A stretch of DNA of 64,000 bases, taken from Prochlorococcus sp. AG-355-K03 (GTDB lineage Bacteria > Cyanobacteriota > Cyanobacteriia > PCC-6307 > Cyanobiaceae). Below, piece by piece: positions 1-11,254 of this stretch. The position numbers and the translations under genes are program-made. Positions within the stretch are counted from its first letter, which is position 1, and every line of letters starts with the position of its first letter. The notes below the pieces were generated by a model. The model made no database searches and was not told the origin of the DNA. It saw only the letters and a list, made by a program, of their open reading frames with translations. The stretch is taken from assembly GCA_003278685.1 (NCBI GenBank), contig QCDS01000003.1, positions 22,401-86,400 of the forward strand. Direction: 5' to 3'.

Positions 1-367
1 CACATCCACCTATAGCAAGTACTCCATCCATACTCTGAGCATTGCATGCTGTTTCAATTGAATCAGCAATTACTTCTCTTGAAACTAGGGAATATTTCAT
101 GCCCTCTGTTCCCATAGAAATCCCATCACTTACTGTTATAGTCCCAAACATCTGAGGCATCCCACCTGATCTTTTTATAGACTCTTCAGCTTTTAGAGCT
201 AACTTATTTAAACCCATATTGCATGGTGTTATGGTGCTGTATCCATTTGCAACTCCAATAATAGGTTTATTAAAATCTTCATCATTAAATCCAACAGCTC
301 TTAACATCGATCTGTTAGGTGATCTTTGCACACCTTGGGTTATTGCAGATGATCTGAGTTTATTCAT
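1..367 (-). CDS. ilvD: Dihydroxy-acid dehydratase, N-terminal part (runs off window start)
   Basis: Reverse translation from the ATG at 367 reads [57 protein letters not shown]...[36 protein letters not shown], typical IlvD N-terminus. Confidence 0.93.
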   Translation of the reverse strand, partial: MNKLRSSAITQGVQRSPNRSMLRAVGFNDEDFNKPIIGVANGYSTITPCNMGLNKLALKAEESIKRSGGMPQMFGTITVSDGISMGTEGMKYSLVSREVIADSIETACNAQSMDGVLAIGGC

Positions 368-390
368 ATTATTTGAGAACCTTTTTTATT

Positions 391-681
391 CTATTGCCCC
401 AACTCTTCAAGTTGCTTCCTCACATCAGCAATTGCAGAATTAAGTTGCTCAACTTTCTTCTCCAGATTCTCTCCCTCAACTTCATTTATATTTTCATTTG
501 AATCAATCGCTTCTGAGCCGTCTTGAATTCTGGAGGAATACATCATTGCTTTTTGTTTTTTTTCCTCTTTTCTTTTGTCTGCTTCGGATATTAACCACCA
601 TGCTAGACCTGCTGCTCCAATAAAAGCACCACTTATTAATGATAAAAGATTATTTGAAGACGAATCTCTGTATTCAGACAT
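391..681 (-). CDS. Small hypothetical protein with N-terminal TM segment and C-terminal coiled-coil-like tail
   Basis: ORF track; hydrophobic LLSLISGAFIGAAGLAWWLI then charged region. Confidence 0.7.
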   Translation of the reverse strand: MSEYRDSSSNNLLSLISGAFIGAAGLAWWLISEADKRKEEKKQKAMMYSSRIQDGSEAIDSNENINEVEGENLEKKVEQLNSAIADVRKQLEELGQ

Positions 682-710
682 TGGTAAAATATTTACTCCT
701 ATATTCTATA

Positions 711-1328
711 TTAGTTCTTATCTTGAAATATAGTACTTAAACGCGATAAAGGATTCCCAATACCGGGTACCAATAATGGTGTTTTTTCGTCTTCCTCATC
801 TATGCAAGAAGTGTAAATTACCTGATTCGGGAATAATTTCGCAATTTCATTTAACCCTTTATTTGAGCAAATAGCAGTTATTAAAAGAATCCTATTTGAA
901 TCAACTCCTAATTCCTTTAATTTAATTAAGGTTTCTAATGTGGTTGATTTTGTCGTTATTTGTTCTGAATAAAATATAACTCCTTCATTTGATTCAATAG
1001 TTTTAGGAAGTTCTCCTAATGAGAGGGTTGAATTAGGAATTACTTCTTTAGATCCAAACCAAAGAGATAACCCTTCGGGCAACATTGCGAGCACTTTTAT
1101 TGGATAATCAGTATTAATAAAGAATCCATCTGTGCCCCCATTATCAGTATTTACTATTTCTTTTTTATATGGCAGCCAATTACGTAATGCTTCATATGTA
1201 AGCCATTTCCCTAATTGCTCATATCCTGTTGAGTACAAAATATCTGGAGTATTTTTTTCTCGCAATATTGAAAGCCAATGTTTTATTAATGGATGAGGAG
1301 GAACAATAACCTTTAGTGACATTGCCAT
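711..1328 (-). CDS. upp: Uracil phosphoribosyltransferase family protein
   Basis: VPPHPLIKHWLSILREKNTPDILYSTGYEQLGKWLTYEALRNWLP; resembles cyanobacterial Upp. Confidence 0.8.
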   Translation of the reverse strand: MAMSLKVIVPPHPLIKHWLSILREKNTPDILYSTGYEQLGKWLTYEALRNWLPYKKEIVNTDNGGTDGFFINTDYPIKVLAMLPEGLSLWFGSKEVIPNSTLSLGELPKTIESNEGVIFYSEQITTKSTTLETLIKLKELGVDSNRILLITAICSNKGLNEIAKLFPNQVIYTSCIDEEDEKTPLLVPGIGNPLSRLSTIFQDKN

Positions 1329-1391
1329 ATATTTTCCTTTAAGATACTCTTACAAACTTTAAATACTTAAGTTCTAAAATACAGTCTTATT

Positions 1392-1904
1392 ATGATTAAA
1401 TCAATTGTTTTACCCTCACTAAAGAATGCATTAATTACTTTGTTGTTTGTTGGGATTTTATTTTTTAATTCTGTAAATTCTGCATGGGCTAAACGACCTC
1501 CTGAGATTAGAAACCAGCAAGACCTTAATTTAGAGCCAGATATGCATGGTCAAGATTTAAGCGGTAACGAATACGTTAAGTTTGATTTGAATGGGTTTAA
1601 TTTTAGTGAAAGTAATTTAGAAGGCGCGGTGTTCAATAATAGTAAATTGCAAAATTCAAAGTTTAATGGAGCCAATTTAAGAGATGCACTAGCTTATGCA
1701 ACAGATTTTACAGATGCAGATCTTTCGGATGTTAATTTTACAAATGCTTTATTAATGGAGAGTAATTTTGAAGGAGCAAAAATAGATGGTGCAGATTTTA
1801 CTGATGCAGTTCTTAGTCGTACACAACAAAAACAATTATGTGCGATTGCTAATGGCACAAATAGTTCTACAGGAGAGAGTACAGAATATAGCTTAGGTTG
1901 TTAA
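1392..1904 (+). CDS. Exported pentapeptide-repeat protein
   Basis: Signal-like N-terminus; A(D/N)LxxAxFxxAxL repeats (FNFSESNLEGAVFNNSKLQNSKFNGANLRDA...). Confidence 0.88.
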   Translation: MIKSIVLPSLKNALITLLFVGILFFNSVNSAWAKRPPEIRNQQDLNLEPDMHGQDLSGNEYVKFDLNGFNFSESNLEGAVFNNSKLQNSKFNGANLRDALAYATDFTDADLSDVNFTNALLMESNFEGAKIDGADFTDAVLSRTQQKQLCAIANGTNSSTGESTEYSLGC

Positions 1905-1913
1905 TCATAAAAA

Positions 1914-2978
1914 ATGAAAAAAAAAATACCAGTTATAGTTGTTTCAGGATTTCTTGGTTCAGGCAAAACAACTTTTCTAAGATATTTATTAAAAGAGAGT
2001 AATAAAAAATTTGGTTTAATAATTAATGAATTTGGTGATGTTGGAATTGACGGTGATTTGATTAAAAGTTGTGATAAATGTGATGAATCTGAAGACGACT
2101 GCGTAATCGAATTAAACAATGGATGTTTATGTTGTACTGTTCAAGATGATTTTGTTCCATCAATAAAAGCTCTCCTAGAATTTAATCCTCCTATCGAATC
2201 AATAATTATCGAAACAAGTGGCTTGGCACTGCCAATTCCCTTAATTCAAGCACTTAACTGGCCTGAAATTAGGTCTTCCATTTACCTTGATGTTGTTGTC
2301 GGTATCGTTAATGGAGAATCAATGCTTAATGGTTCACCAATTAATGATTTAAATAAAATAACAAAACAATATAATGAAACAGATATGATTGATCACAACG
2401 CCACTATAGATGAACTTTTTGAGGAGCAACTAGAAGTTTCTGATATCGTTTTAGTCTCTAGATCAGATATCTTAAATGATGATCAGTTTGACGTTGTAAA
2501 ACATAAAATTCAAGGAAGTCTAAACTCATCTACACCAGTCCTTAAATCCAATAATGGCAAAATTGATTTGAACTATCTATTTGATTTTAATTTTAAAAAA
2601 GAGACTTATAAAGAGTTTTTAACTGAAGAACATGACCATAATCATGTTGAACTTGTATCAGATTCAATTAAATTAAATTATTTCCTTGAAAAAAATGACT
2701 TTGAAAAGAAGATGTCAAAAATCTTGGATGAATTAAACATTCTTCGAATAAAAGGACGTATTTGGATACCAAACAAATCATTACCTTTACAAATACAAAT
2801 TGTTGGAAAGAAAATTAATACTTGGTTTGAAGAAGCTCCAGACAATTGTTGGAGACCAAATGATAATGCTGGGCTTGAATTAGTAATAATTTCCTTTGAT
2901 GAAAAATCTATAAAAACTTTCAATAAAAAAATTAAAGAGAATTTTAAGATTTTAAGTGAACCAAAAATAGCAATTTGA
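1914..2978 (+). CDS. CobW/COG0523-family metal GTPase
   Basis: P-loop GFLGSGKTT, ELNNGCLCCTVQDD (CxCC motif), His-rich EEHDHNHVE linker. Confidence 0.9.
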   Translation: MKKKIPVIVVSGFLGSGKTTFLRYLLKESNKKFGLIINEFGDVGIDGDLIKSCDKCDESEDDCVIELNNGCLCCTVQDDFVPSIKALLEFNPPIESIIIETSGLALPIPLIQALNWPEIRSSIYLDVVVGIVNGESMLNGSPINDLNKITKQYNETDMIDHNATIDELFEEQLEVSDIVLVSRSDILNDDQFDVVKHKIQGSLNSSTPVLKSNNGKIDLNYLFDFNFKKETYKEFLTEEHDHNHVELVSDSIKLNYFLEKNDFEKKMSKILDELNILRIKGRIWIPNKSLPLQIQIVGKKINTWFEEAPDNCWRPNDNAGLELVIISFDEKSIKTFNKKIKENFKILSEPKIAI

Positions 2979-3023
2979 CATTATAGTTAGCCGTCGGGAT
3001 ACTTAAACAGTAGACAGCTCAAG

Positions 3024-3188
3024 ATGGAAAATCCAAAAATTGCTTTAAAACAAATAATATCTGACGAAGTTACATCAATTGATAAAATAAAATGTTCAAA
3101 ATGTGGAGGGGCTGGAAATTTTAAAACACATGAAAATTCAAGAAGAACTTGTTTAGTATGTTTTGGTAGAGGCTACATAAACATCTAA
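3024..3188 (+). CDS. 54-aa protein with two CxxC(x)G zinc-finger-like motifs
   Basis: Hand translation: MENPKIALKQIISDEVTSIDKIKCSKCGGAGNFKTHENSRRTCLVCFGRGYINI; not in ORF track. Confidence 0.65.
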   Translation: MENPKIALKQIISDEVTSIDKIKCSKCGGAGNFKTHENSRRTCLVCFGRGYINI

Positions 3189-3285
3189 TAACTCAAAAAA
3201 CCTTAAGGTAAAAATATTTGTTTATTAATCATTAGTACTTTTTATTAAAATTTAAACTAATCTTCTATTAGAAATTAATTTTTAA

Positions 3286-3540
3286 TTGGACCAATTTGCT
3301 GTAAAAGTTTTTGTAAGACTAAGACCCTCAGTTTTAGATCCAGCAGGGGAAGCTACCAAATCTGCCTCTATAAAACTTGGAGCCGAGGGAATAAAATCAT
3401 TACGTATAGGAAAAATGATTGAGGTAAAAATAGAAGGTAATGGTGAAAACGAAGTAAGAGGAAAAATTGATTTATTGTGTGATAGGTTATTCGCAAATAC
3501 TGTTATTGAAGATTATGAGTATTCACTAGAAAAATTATAA
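3286..3540 (+). CDS. purS: Phosphoribosylformylglycinamidine synthase subunit PurS (TTG start)
   Basis: [48 protein letters not shown]; adjacent to purQ. Confidence 0.92.
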   Translation: MDQFAVKVFVRLRPSVLDPAGEATKSASIKLGAEGIKSLRIGKMIEVKIEGNGENEVRGKIDLLCDRLFANTVIEDYEYSLEKL

Positions 3541-3541
3541 G

Positions 3542-4207
3542 ATGGATAATTTTACTGTAGGAGTTGTTGTCTTCCCTGGTTCTAATTGTGATCGTGATGT
3601 TTCATGGGCATTGGAAGGTTGTTTAGACATAAGAACAAAATACTTGTGGCATGAGTCTTCAGATTTAAGTGATGTAGATGCAATAGTTTTACCCGGAGGA
3701 TTTAGCTATGGTGATTATTTAAGATGCGGAGCAATTGCGAGATTCTCTCCATTAATAAATGCCTTGGATGAGTTTGTTAAAAGTGGGAAAAGAGTTTTAG
3801 GAATTTGTAATGGGTTTCAAATTTTGACAGAATCAGGATTTTTGCCTGGTGCTCTTGTTGCAAATAAAAATCTTAATTTTATCTGTGATGACGTTGAACT
3901 GGAAATCGTTTCTTCAAAAGGAGGTTGGTTTAATAATGTAGATGAAAAACAAACAATTAAATTGCCAATAGCGCATGGGGAAGGAAGATATCATTGTGAT
4001 TCTGATACTTTAAAGAAACTTGTAGATAATGAATTGATCGCTTTGAGATATAAAAATAATCCCAATGGATCTTCATTCGATATCGCAGGGATAACTAATG
4101 AGAAGGGAAATGTTCTAGGTTTAATGCCTCATCCAGAGCGAGCATGCGACGAGACAATTGGTGGGACTGATGGTATCTTTACATTAAAATCATTAATATT
4201 GAAATAA
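3542..4207 (+). CDS. purQ: Phosphoribosylformylglycinamidine synthase subunit PurQ
   Basis: [53 protein letters not shown]. Confidence 0.96.
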   Translation: MDNFTVGVVVFPGSNCDRDVSWALEGCLDIRTKYLWHESSDLSDVDAIVLPGGFSYGDYLRCGAIARFSPLINALDEFVKSGKRVLGICNGFQILTESGFLPGALVANKNLNFICDDVELEIVSSKGGWFNNVDEKQTIKLPIAHGEGRYHCDSDTLKKLVDNELIALRYKNNPNGSSFDIAGITNEKGNVLGLMPHPERACDETIGGTDGIFTLKSLILK

Positions 4208-4240
4208 AAAAAGACCCCCAATTTTGGAGGCCTTTTTTTA
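4207..4240. terminator. Bidirectional rho-independent-like terminator between convergent purQ and fba
   Basis: aaaaagaccccca-attt-tggaggcctttttt: imperfect hairpin flanked by A and T tracts. Confidence 0.65.
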
Positions 4241-4257
4241 TTTAATTTGGGAGGAAA

Positions 4258-5331
4258 TTAAACAGTAGCTTTTACTTTTGGATCCAAATCACCTTTTGCG
4301 TAAAGATCAGCAAAATAATTAGTGCTGTTTTGTTTGATCTTACTTGCTTGACCTTCGCACCAGAACTGCTTGTATCTATCAAGACAAACTTGCTTCATGT
4401 ATTTTCTAGCAGGCTTGTTGAAATGTCTTGGATCGAAGTTTGCCTTATCAGCAAATGCTGCCTCTCTAACCGCGGCAGTAAAAGCAAGTCTGTTATCAGT
4501 ATCAATGTTGACTTTCCTAACTCCATTTCTTATTCCTTCTTGAATTTCTTCAACAGGAACACCATAAGTTTGAGGAATTTCACCGCCATATTTGTTAATG
4601 ATATCCAACCATTCTTGAGGAACTGAACTAGATCCATGCATTACAAGATGGGTATTTGGAAGTGCTTTATGAATTTCAGCAATTCTGCTTATTGCAAGAA
4701 CTTCTCCAGTAGGTTTCCTTGTAAATTTATAAGCACCATGACTTGTTCCTATAGCAATAGCTAAAGCATCGACTTTTGTTTTAGCTACAAAATCTGCAGC
4801 TTCTTCAGGATCAGTCAGAAGCATATCTGTAGAAAGTTCACCTTCAAATCCATGACCATCTTCCGCTTCACCTTTTCCTGTCTCTAATGAACCTAAGCAA
4901 CCCAACTCTCCTTCAACACTAACTCCAACTGAATGAGCAAAATCTACTACTTTTTTAGTAACTGCAACATTATATTCGTAACTAGCGGGTGTTTTTGCAT
5001 CTGCCTCTAGAGAACCGTCCATCATTACTGATGTGAAACCATTTATTGCTGCTGAGTAACATGTTGATGGCTCATTACCGTGGTCTTGGTGCATTACCAC
5101 TGGAATATTAGGATATGTTTCTGTAGCAGCAAGGATAAGATGACGTAGAAAAATTTCTCCTGCATAATTTCTTGCCCCTCTTGAAGCTTGGAGGATTACA
5201 GGACTATCAGTTTCATATGCTGCTTCCATGATTGCTTGAACTTGTTCAAGGTTATTAACATTGAAAGCTGGAATACCGTAACCATTCTCAGCAGCGTGAT
5301 CTAAAAGTAGTCTTAGTGGAACGAGGGCCAT
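4258..5331 (-). CDS. fbaA: Fructose-bisphosphate aldolase class II
   Basis: [30 protein letters not shown]..., [21 protein letters not shown]. Confidence 0.95.
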   Translation of the reverse strand: MALVPLRLLLDHAAENGYGIPAFNVNNLEQVQAIMEAAYETDSPVILQASRGARNYAGEIFLRHLILAATETYPNIPVVMHQDHGNEPSTCYSAAINGFTSVMMDGSLEADAKTPASYEYNVAVTKKVVDFAHSVGVSVEGELGCLGSLETGKGEAEDGHGFEGELSTDMLLTDPEEAADFVAKTKVDALAIAIGTSHGAYKFTRKPTGEVLAISRIAEIHKALPNTHLVMHGSSSVPQEWLDIINKYGGEIPQTYGVPVEEIQEGIRNGVRKVNIDTDNRLAFTAAVREAAFADKANFDPRHFNKPARKYMKQVCLDRYKQFWCEGQASKIKQNSTNYFADLYAKGDLDPKVKATV

Positions 5332-5479
5332 AATTAAAATAAGTTAAATGCTATATAAAGCACATGTTTCCGAGAGTTTAGTATAAAGAGGTATCAAATG
5401 TCACGTCATTAGATATACAAAATACTAAATTAAAGAAACTTATTTTATGACCCAGAGTACATTTTTAGGGTTTTTTTAG

Positions 5480-6547
5480 TTAATAAGTGTAGCCTGCCAC
5501 AAACAATTGTTCATCAGATGAAGGTTGAGATCCTGCTACATAGGCACCTTTTGAAGCTTCAGAGTTTGCTTGAGCTCTTGCTATTAATGCTTTTTGACCT
5601 CCTTCAACGTCGCTTCCTTTCCAGGCCTTTAAGCATGAGTGCTGTAATGCTCTTCCATAGGAGAATGAAACATTCCATAAAGCTTTCCTGTAAAGAGTGT
5701 TCATATTATTTAGATAAACAGAAGCAGCTTCTTCGCTTAACCCTCCTGATAAGAAAACTATTCCAGGAACAGATGCAGGAACGCATCTTTCCATAGTTCT
5801 AATTGTCATTTCAGCAACCTTCATAGGATCAGCCTTTGTTGGACAATCTGCTCCATTAACAGTCATAGAAGGTTTTAATAGAGTGCCTTCTAGAAAAACT
5901 CCATTTGCTTGACAGGCACTATAAACCTGCTTTATTACCTCTTCTTGAACTTCAGCAGTTTTTTCAATAGTCTGGTCGCCGTCCATTAAGATTTCAGGTT
6001 CAATAATTGGTACTAACCCAGATTCTTGAACTGATCTTGCATACCTTGCTAATCCCCAAGCATTCTCTTGAATTGATAGTTTTGAAGGACAACCATCATT
6101 TGTAATTTGCAGAACTGCTCTCCACTTTGCAAATCTGGCACCTTGTTCATAATATTTTGCGGCTCTTTCAACTAACCCATCTAGGCCAGAGCAAAAAGTT
6201 TCTACATCTCCTCCTCCTGGAAGTGGATTTAGGCCCTTATCGACCTTTATACCTGGAATAATACCTAAATCATTTAGTTTCTTTACCATTGACTCGCCAT
6301 CTTGGTGATTCTGATAAAGAGTTTCTTCGAAGAGGATTGCTCCACTTATATATTTGCCAAGACCTTCTGTAGTAAAAAGCATTCCTCTATATGCCTTCCT
6401 ATTGTCTTCAGTATTCTCAACACCAATTCCAGCGAGTCTTTTACCTACTGTTTTAGTGGATTCATCTACCGCTAATATTCCTTTTCCTTTAGAAGCTAGT
6501 AATTGAGCGTTTTCTTTAAGCTCATTTTTGTAATAATTTAAAGCCAT
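5480..6547 (-). CDS. fda: Fructose-bisphosphate aldolase class I
   Basis: LASKGKGILAVDESTKTVGKRLAGIGVENTEDNRKAYR, VPIIEPEILMDGDQ, VFLSGGLSEEAA. Confidence 0.95.
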   Translation of the reverse strand: MALNYYKNELKENAQLLASKGKGILAVDESTKTVGKRLAGIGVENTEDNRKAYRGMLFTTEGLGKYISGAILFEETLYQNHQDGESMVKKLNDLGIIPGIKVDKGLNPLPGGGDVETFCSGLDGLVERAAKYYEQGARFAKWRAVLQITNDGCPSKLSIQENAWGLARYARSVQESGLVPIIEPEILMDGDQTIEKTAEVQEEVIKQVYSACQANGVFLEGTLLKPSMTVNGADCPTKADPMKVAEMTIRTMERCVPASVPGIVFLSGGLSEEAASVYLNNMNTLYRKALWNVSFSYGRALQHSCLKAWKGSDVEGGQKALIARAQANSEASKGAYVAGSQPSSDEQLFVAGYTY

Positions 6548-6650
6548 TCTTTAATAATTCAGTTCAATTGATTTTTCCAGAATATGAAAAAAAAATAAAA
6601 TCAATCCAATACTTTATCGGGTGATAATTGCTACTTATAAGTGTATAGCC

Positions 6651-7748
6651 TTAAATTTTGATACTTAATCCACTTTTGGAAGATTCTCTTATGGCTTCGC
6701 AAACTTTATGACTAGCAAGTCCCTCACATAAGCCTGGGATTACAGGTGTTCCATTCATTATACTCTTGGCCCATAAATTTTGAATTCTCAAAACTGGAGC
6801 TATTCTCCCATCAGTCCATGTTTTTTCAAAATTAAAACTTGAATCTGCAGTTAGATTTTGTATTTTATTTTCGTTGTTTGAATATTTTAAATTAAAACCA
6901 TGTACATAATCTTTTTGGTTTTCGCTTTTAAGAATTAGTGAACCTTCGCTTCCATATATTTCTAAACTAAATCCTCTACCATTTTTAGAAATTGATGATA
7001 AAGATACCTGACATGGAATAAGATTCGAGCTGTAGTTTGATATTTCTATATTAGCTAAACATACATCTTCACTCGTAACATCATTTAAATCAGATGAATT
7101 AGGTAAAGGTCTTTTTTTTATTGATGTTGCTAACTTGCCAGACACGTTTATTGCTTCTCCAAAAAACCAATTCAACATATCGAATGCATGAGTACCTAAA
7201 GCGCCAATAACTCCTCCACCTTTTTCTTCCAATGAATACCAATTCCAGGATCTTTTGGGGTCGGATCTACTGCCCATTAACCAATCTAATTTGACTAAAT
7301 ATATATCTCCTAAGATATTTTCATCAATAAGTTTTTTTGTCTGAAGGAAAAGGGGTACTGCTCTATATTCAAAATCAACACATACGCTTAAATTATTAAT
7401 TAAAGATATTCTTTGAAGCTCTTCAATTTCTGAGGAGGACATTGAAACGGGTTTTTCTAGGAGCAAATTTTTATTATTCTCTAGAGCTTGTTTTGCTAAC
7501 TTAAATCTTGATTCAGGAGGAGTGGCAATAATAATTCCATCAATTTTTGGAGATTTAACTAAGTCTTCCCAATTATGAAAAAAATCTAAGCCCGTTTCTT
7601 TTTCTATTATCGATTTTTGCTTTTTCTCGTAATGATAAATTGCTACAGGAGTTAAGTGATCAGACTCTTTTAATGCCTCTAAATGAACTTTTTTACCAAA
7701 TCCTAGTCCAGCGATTGCTATTTTTAATTTTTTATTTTTAGTATTCAT
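6651..7748 (-). CDS. Gfo/Idh/MocA family oxidoreductase
   Basis: IAIAGLGFGKKVHLEAL, IDGIIIATPPESRFKLAKQALENNKNLLLEKPVS. Confidence 0.9.
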   Translation of the reverse strand: MNTKNKKLKIAIAGLGFGKKVHLEALKESDHLTPVAIYHYEKKQKSIIEKETGLDFFHNWEDLVKSPKIDGIIIATPPESRFKLAKQALENNKNLLLEKPVSMSSSEIEELQRISLINNLSVCVDFEYRAVPLFLQTKKLIDENILGDIYLVKLDWLMGSRSDPKRSWNWYSLEEKGGGVIGALGTHAFDMLNWFFGEAINVSGKLATSIKKRPLPNSSDLNDVTSEDVCLANIEISNYSSNLIPCQVSLSSISKNGRGFSLEIYGSEGSLILKSENQKDYVHGFNLKYSNNENKIQNLTADSSFNFEKTWTDGRIAPVLRIQNLWAKSIMNGTPVIPGLCEGLASHKVCEAIRESSKSGLSIKI

Positions 7749-7750
7749 TC

Positions 7751-8164
7751 TTATTCATTAATAAACTCTGAACAGCTATTTTCAATAACAACATCTATAA
7801 GTTCATCATTATTAGAAGTTTGCCATTTTGAATTGAATTGTGGAATTCCATTTATTGATGTATCTTTGAACTTTTTTTCATTGCAATTAATTCTCATTAC
7901 ATAAAGTGATAACTCTCTATCATCATCAGAATTAGTTGGATTCTTAAAGAACTTTGTTAATACACTTATTTCACCATTTGGGAGCGACTTGATACTCCCT
8001 TTATCAAGCCATTCTTTCCCATCATTATTCTCTTTTAGTAGGACCCAGTCAACATTTCCTATCGCATATGAATAGGAGGCAAAGTTAAAAATAAAGAGTA
8101 GAAGGCTTAAAGAAAAATAAAATAAATTAGAAATTATTCTCATTTTATATATTTGCTTCTGCAA
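7751..8164 (-). CDS. Hypothetical exported protein
   Basis: ORF track; hydrophobic signal-like N-terminus; overlaps accD end by 20 bp. Confidence 0.65.
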   Translation of the reverse strand: MQKQIYKMRIISNLFYFSLSLLLFIFNFASYSYAIGNVDWVLLKENNDGKEWLDKGSIKSLPNGEISVLTKFFKNPTNSDDDRELSLYVMRINCNEKKFKDTSINGIPQFNSKWQTSNNDELIDVVIENSCSEFINE

Positions 8165-9026
8165 GTTCTTTTACACCATGAATTTTTAAAATTTTAGTCA
8201 GAGTATCCTTGAGATCTTTTCTTTTTACTATTACATCAACAAAACCATGCTCAAGCAGATATTCAGCTGTTTGAAAATTATCAGGTAATTTTTCTCTTAA
8301 TGTTTGTTCTATAACCCTTCTTCCAGCAAATCCAATAAGTGCTTTAGGTTCCGCCAAAATTAAATCACCTAACATCGCAAAACTGGCTGTTACCCCTCCA
8401 GTAGTTGGATGAGTTAACAAGGGCATATATAGGAGATTTTTCTCTTTATGTTTTTTTAGTGCTCCAGATATTTTTGCCATTTGCATGAGACTTAACATAC
8501 CTTCTTGCATCCTTGCTCCTCCTGATGCGCAAACAATAAGAATTGGAAAATTTTCCAAAGTTGCTCTTTCAATTATTCTTGTAATTTTTTCACCAACTAC
8601 TGAACCCATGGAACCTCCCATAAATCTAAAATCCATAACAGCTAATGCTAAAGGCATTGAATTCACAGAACAGATACCTGTTACGACTCCATCTCTTAAA
8701 CCTGTACCTGCTTGACTTTCCTTAATTCGATCAGCATACGCTCTTCTATCTTTAAAACCCAAAGGATCTGTAGGACTTAGTGAACTATCAAATTCATTGA
8801 ATGAATTTTTATCAGCAATTATATTTATCCTTTCATCGCTATTAATCCTATTGTGGTGTCCACAATTACTACAAACATTGAAATTTGAAATTAGGTCTTT
8901 TCTATAGGCTACTTGCGAACACTCTGAACATTTAACCCATAAACCATCTCCTTCGTCAGTATCTTGGGAAACTTTCCCAACAAATTGATCTTTACGCCTT
9001 GCGGCAAACCAGTCGATTAATGACAC
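8145..9026 (-). CDS. accD: Acetyl-CoA carboxylase carboxyltransferase subunit beta
   Basis: Zinc-ribbon [66 protein letters not shown]. Confidence 0.96.
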   Translation of the reverse strand: MSLIDWFAARRKDQFVGKVSQDTDEGDGLWVKCSECSQVAYRKDLISNFNVCSNCGHHNRINSDERINIIADKNSFNEFDSSLSPTDPLGFKDRRAYADRIKESQAGTGLRDGVVTGICSVNSMPLALAVMDFRFMGGSMGSVVGEKITRIIERATLENFPILIVCASGGARMQEGMLSLMQMAKISGALKKHKEKNLLYMPLLTHPTTGGVTASFAMLGDLILAEPKALIGFAGRRVIEQTLREKLPDNFQTAEYLLEHGFVDVIVKRKDLKDTLTKILKIHGVKELAEANI

Positions 9027-9165
9027 AACTTTTACTGTTTTTTCTATTTAAATCTAAGTAAGGTACTTTTATCAAGAAAGATATATAAAAATTTGAGATC
9101 CTCTAGATTAAAAACTTCTCAAAGTTAAAAAATAATGATCTGAGTTGATAATCGAAAATTAATTA

Positions 9166-10062
9166 TTATTTATTTTTCTCCTCAATCATTTTATGAATTA
9201 TTGGAGTGAGAATTAGTTCCATTGCGAATCCCATTTTTCCTCCATTTACAACGATACTTGTTGGACTTGACATGAATGAATCGTTAATCATTCCAAGCAA
9301 GTATTGAAAATCAATACCCCATTTTTCTCTTGCCCCTTTTCTGAAATGTATTATCACAAAGCTCTCATCAGGAGTTGGGATATTTCTGCATATGAAAGGA
9401 TTTGAAGTGTCAATTGTGGGAATTCTTTGGAAATTAATATCAGTTTTGCTGAATTGTGGGCAGATGTGATTTATATAATCAGGCATTCTTCTCAATATCG
9501 TATCCACAATGGTTTCCGCTGAGTAACCTCTTTCTGCGTTATCTCTATGGATTTTTTGAATCCACTCTAAATTTGTTATCGGAACAACGCCAACAAGTAA
9601 ATCAGCATAGGATGCCACATTGTATCCATCACCTTCTACCCCGCCATGCAAACCTTCATAAAAAAGTACGTCTGTTCCCTCAGGAATATCTTCCCATGGA
9701 GTAAATTGCCCAGGTTCTAGGGATGTCCCAAGTCTTGTATTATGTTCTTCTGCTTCTTCAAGACTATGTAGATAATATCTTTTTTTTCCTCCTCCAGTTT
9801 CACCATAGATTTTAAAAAGCTCTTCTAATTTGTCAAAAAGATTAGCCTCGGGACCAAAATGAGAGAAATTTTCACCTTTTGAAAGAGCGTCTGCCATCGC
9901 TTTTTTCATAGGCATTCTTTCAAATCTGTGGTAACTATCACCTTCTACAACTGCGGGAACAATATCTTCTCTGGCAAAAATATGCTCAAAGGCTCTTTTA
10001 ACTGTACTTGTTCCTGCTCCTGAAGATCCTGTTACAGCGACTACTGGATGACGTTTAGACAT
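9166..10062 (-). CDS. prk: Phosphoribulokinase
   Basis: VAVTGSSGAGTSTVKRAFEHIF, EGDSYHRFERMPMK, FYEGLHGGV. Confidence 0.95.
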   Translation of the reverse strand: MSKRHPVVAVTGSSGAGTSTVKRAFEHIFAREDIVPAVVEGDSYHRFERMPMKKAMADALSKGENFSHFGPEANLFDKLEELFKIYGETGGGKKRYYLHSLEEAEEHNTRLGTSLEPGQFTPWEDIPEGTDVLFYEGLHGGVEGDGYNVASYADLLVGVVPITNLEWIQKIHRDNAERGYSAETIVDTILRRMPDYINHICPQFSKTDINFQRIPTIDTSNPFICRNIPTPDESFVIIHFRKGAREKWGIDFQYLLGMINDSFMSSPTSIVVNGGKMGFAMELILTPIIHKMIEEKNK

Positions 10063-10151
10063 TTTTTAAAAACAATATCTAATGATTCTGACAGGTCATA
10101 TGCCAACTTTATGTTTTACTTAAAAATATTTTTTTATTTATTAATTTTTTT

Positions 10152-11225
10152 TTAAATTTCATCCATTATTTTATCTCCGATTTCACTGCAAGATAATACT
10201 TCAGAAAACCCATCAGCTAAATCGGCTGTTCTAAATCCTTTTGATAAAACTTTATCAATGGCAGTTTCTAAATTTTCTGCAGCTTCTTCTTCATTTAATC
10301 CAATTTTTAACATCATGGAAGCAGATAAAAGCATTGCAATAGGATTCGCTATATTTTTACCTGCTATATCAGGAGCCGAACCATGAACCGGTTCAAAAAC
10401 CCCTGGTCCATCATTGTTTAGAGAAGCAGAAGGAAGCATACCAATAGAACCAGTTAACATTGCAGCTAAGTCGCTTAAAATATCTCCAAATAAATTACTT
10501 GTTAAAATTACATCAAATTGACCAGGATCTCTAACTAATTGCATTGCTGCATTATCAACGTACATATTGCTTAGAGATATATTTTTATCTTTTGAGGTGA
10601 TATTTAAAACTGTATCTCTCCACAATTGACTAACCTCAAGAACGTTTGATTTATCAACAGAACATATTTTTTTATTTCTTTGGTTAGCAATTTTTATTGC
10701 TATTTCTGTTATTCTCTCTATCTCGGCTGAATCATAAACCATCGTATTGAAAGCTTTTGGGATTTTTGTATCTGTTATATGTCCTCTTGGTTTTCCAAAA
10801 TAAATTCCCCCTATTAATTCTCTTACAACAATAAGATCTACATGCTCAACGATTTCTTTTTTTAATGTACTTGAATCTAGTAGAGATTTTCTTATTTTGA
10901 CAGGCCTGATATTTGCAAAGAGGTTTAGGGCGGATCTTAACTTTAGTAATCCACTTTCTGGCCTTAATTCTCTTGCAAGAGAGTCATATTTAATATCTCC
11001 TACACATGCTAAAAGTACAGCATCACTTTTTTTGCATTGATCAAGTGTCTTATCTGGAGCAGGACTCCCATATTTTTCATAAGCTATCCCTCCAAATAAT
11101 TCTTCAATAATCTCAATATCGAAATTATGATATTTTGAAAGCTTTTTTAAAACTTTTTTTGAAACTTCTGAAATCTCTGGTCCAATTCCGTCCCCTGACA
11201 ATAAAACTATCTTATATTTCTTCAT
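10152..11225 (-). CDS. leuB: 3-isopropylmalate dehydrogenase
   Basis: KIVLLSGDGIGPEISEVSKKVL, VRELIGGIYFGKPRG, LTSNLFGDILSDLAAMLTGSIGMLPSASL. Confidence 0.96.
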   Translation of the reverse strand: MKKYKIVLLSGDGIGPEISEVSKKVLKKLSKYHNFDIEIIEELFGGIAYEKYGSPAPDKTLDQCKKSDAVLLACVGDIKYDSLARELRPESGLLKLRSALNLFANIRPVKIRKSLLDSSTLKKEIVEHVDLIVVRELIGGIYFGKPRGHITDTKIPKAFNTMVYDSAEIERITEIAIKIANQRNKKICSVDKSNVLEVSQLWRDTVLNITSKDKNISLSNMYVDNAAMQLVRDPGQFDVILTSNLFGDILSDLAAMLTGSIGMLPSASLNNDGPGVFEPVHGSAPDIAGKNIANPIAMLLSASMMLKIGLNEEEAAENLETAIDKVLSKGFRTADLADGFSEVLSCSEIGDKIMDEI

Positions 11226-11254
11226 TTGAATTTTTGTTTATTAAGAACAATAAA

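Noticed and set aside
219-443. Plus-strand 74-aa ORF
   Set aside because: Antisense to ilvD; no recognisable domain, likely spurious
1901-2119. Minus-strand 72-aa ORF (and 2678-2923)
   Set aside because: Antisense to the CobW-family gene; low-complexity shadow ORFs
4330-4626. Plus-strand 98-aa ORF (and 5518-5796)
   Set aside because: Antisense shadows of the two aldolase genes
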